A DNA stretch of 64,000 nucleotides from contig NZ_JAKLLH010000001.1 of NCBI RefSeq assembly GCF_023150235.1, forward strand, positions 124,001-188,000. The letters are read 5' to 3'. The first letter of the stretch is position 1. Each line of letters starts with the position of its first letter. Shown here piece by piece: positions 63,012 through 64,000 of the stretch. This DNA comes from Azonexus sp. (lineage in GTDB: Bacteria; Pseudomonadota; Gammaproteobacteria; Burkholderiales; Rhodocyclaceae). The notes beneath the pieces were generated by a model that saw nothing but the letters and a program-made list of their open reading frames with translations, ran no database searches and was not told the origin of the DNA. Made by a program: the position numbers and the translations under genes.

Positions 63012-64000
63012 ATGGTGACCAGAAAAAGTAGTCCGACGACCACCAGCAGCCCGGTCAATCCGAATCCGGCGCGTCGCGTTGCCCAGGGCGATGTCTCGCC
63101 GTCGCTGACCGTGGCCGGTATCGAGGGCTTCGTCGTCCAGGGAGCGCTGGATGGCGCCCAGGAGACCCGGCTGGGTGCCTTGCGCGATGTCTTGCAGGGG
63201 ATGCCGGAAGAAGAGTCCATCGCCTTGCTCAAGGGTTTGCTCAAGGAGCAGCGGATGGAAATCGGCGGACCGGTGCCGAATCCCGACGATGAACTGGTCA
63301 AGGACTGGCGCGACGGCGGCTATCCCTACAAGAACCTGATGCAGCGCAAAAATTACGAGCGGCAGAAATACCGCCTGCAGGTCGAGTTGCTCAAGCTCCA
63401 GGCCTGGGTGAAGGAAACCGGGCAGAAGGTGGTGATTTTGTTCGAGGGGCGCGACGCGGCCGGCAAGGGTGGGGCGATCAAGCGTTTCATGGAACACCTC
63501 AATCCGCGTGGCGCACGGGTCGTGGCGCTGGAAAAGCCGACCGAAACCGAGCGCGGGCAGTGGTATTTCCAGCGTTATGTCCAACATTTGCCGACCAATG
63601 GCGAAATCGTGCTTTTCGACCGTTCCTGGTACAACCGGGCCGGGGTCGAGCGGGTGATGGGCTTTTGCAGCGATCAGGAATATTCGGAGTTTGTGCGCCA
63701 GGCGCCGGAATTCGAGCGCATGCTGGCGCGCAACGGCATTCACCTGATCAAGTTCTGGTTCTCGGTCAGTCGCGAAGAGCAGCGCCGCCGCTTCGGCGAG
63801 CGCAAGCTGCATCCACTCAAGCAATGGAAACTATCACCCATCGACATGGCCTCGCTCGATAAATGGGACGACTACACCAAGGCCAAGGAAGCGATGTTCT
63901 TCCACACCGATACCGCCGATGCCCCATGGACGGTCATCAAATCCGACTGCAAGAAGCGCGCCCGGCTCAATGCCATGCGCTACATCCTGCACAAGCTACC
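63012..64000 (+). CDS. ppk2: Polyphosphate kinase 2 (partial, cut at right edge)
   Basis: 329 codons are visible from the ATG at 63012. The PPK2 core starts near residue 110: KNYERQKYRLQVELLKLQ, Walker A EGRDAAGKGGAIKRF, lid and Walker B FDRSWYNRAGVERVMGF, and SPIDMASLDKWDDYT. It transfers phosphate between polyphosphate and nucleotides. The first 90 residues are a low-complexity leader followed by a helical region. The C-terminus lies outside the window. Confidence 0.9.
   Translation, partial: MVTRKSSPTTTSSPVNPNPARRVAQGDVSPSLTVAGIEGFVVQGALDGAQETRLGALRDVLQGMPEEESIALLKGLLKEQRMEIGGPVPNPDDELVKDWRDGGYPYKNLMQRKNYERQKYRLQVELLKLQAWVKETGQKVVILFEGRDAAGKGGAIKRFMEHLNPRGARVVALEKPTETERGQWYFQRYVQHLPTNGEIVLFDRSWYNRAGVERVMGFCSDQEYSEFVRQAPEFERMLARNGIHLIKFWFSVSREEQRRRFGERKLHPLKQWKLSPIDMASLDKWDDYTKAKEAMFFHTDTADAPWTVIKSDCKKRARLNAMRYILHKL

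Overview
The window reads as a GC-rich betaproteobacterial chromosome, most likely a member of the Rhodocyclales (Dechloromonas/Azonexus-like). This is inferred from the mix of genes (DUF485-ActP with a beta-oxidation block, PPK2, phasin-like gene, Czc/Cus/Pbr-type metal resistance); no rRNA or marker gene is present to prove it. No tRNA, rRNA or CRISPR array was seen.

Layout. (1) 1-1.6 kb: minor genes on the minus strand (a FlgB-like protein cut by the window edge, a Cys-rich and a His-rich small protein, a broken phasin-like gene). (2) 1.8-23.4 kb: metal-resistance modules. A MerR-type regulator with ynfA is divergent from a Cd/Pb/Zn P-type ATPase plus lspA. A first RND efflux operon with a PII-like protein follows, then fpr-etfB-etfA, then a second lspA with a DsbD-alpha-like protein and a DUF411 protein, and finally a czcI-czcC-czcB-czcA operon. 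Two 706-bp direct repeats (lspA plus start of dsbD-alpha) and a 114-bp leftover of the ATPase 3' end show that this part was assembled by duplication and rearrangement. (3) 23.8-34.1 kb: a copper/silver module (DUF411, CusF, CusC, CusB, CusA, two c-type cytochromes, CusR, CusS) with two matching CopR/CusR-like boxes. (4) 34.2-38.5 kb: the recombinase and transposase end of a Tn3-family transposon. Its left end was not found and may lie beyond the window, so the metal genes may be its cargo.

(5) 38.5-48.7 kb: a defence array, all on the minus strand and tightly packed. In transcription order: a DUF262-DUF1524 (GmrSD-like) protein, JetA, JetB, a FitAB/VapBC-type toxin-antitoxin pair, a Septu-like ATPase plus HNH nuclease, and JetC. 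The Wadjet system is thus split by a nested toxin-antitoxin and Septu-like module. JetC ends exactly in the transposon's terminal repeat and no jetD is visible, so the transposon has probably cut the Wadjet operon.

(6) 48.8-64 kb: what looks like core chromosome. It holds a B12-type radical SAM protein, DUF485-ActP acetate symporter, a PAS histidine kinase with a LuxR-type regulator, and a fatty-acid activation and beta-oxidation operon (acyl-CoA synthetase, hydroxyacyl-CoA dehydrogenase/hydratase, thiolase, acyl-CoA dehydrogenase). A Spy-like periplasmic protein and the start of a PPK2 follow. A 43-bp element is shared by the promoter regions of the ActP and acyl-CoA synthetase operons on either side of the two-component pair, which suggests one regulon for acetate/fatty-acid use.
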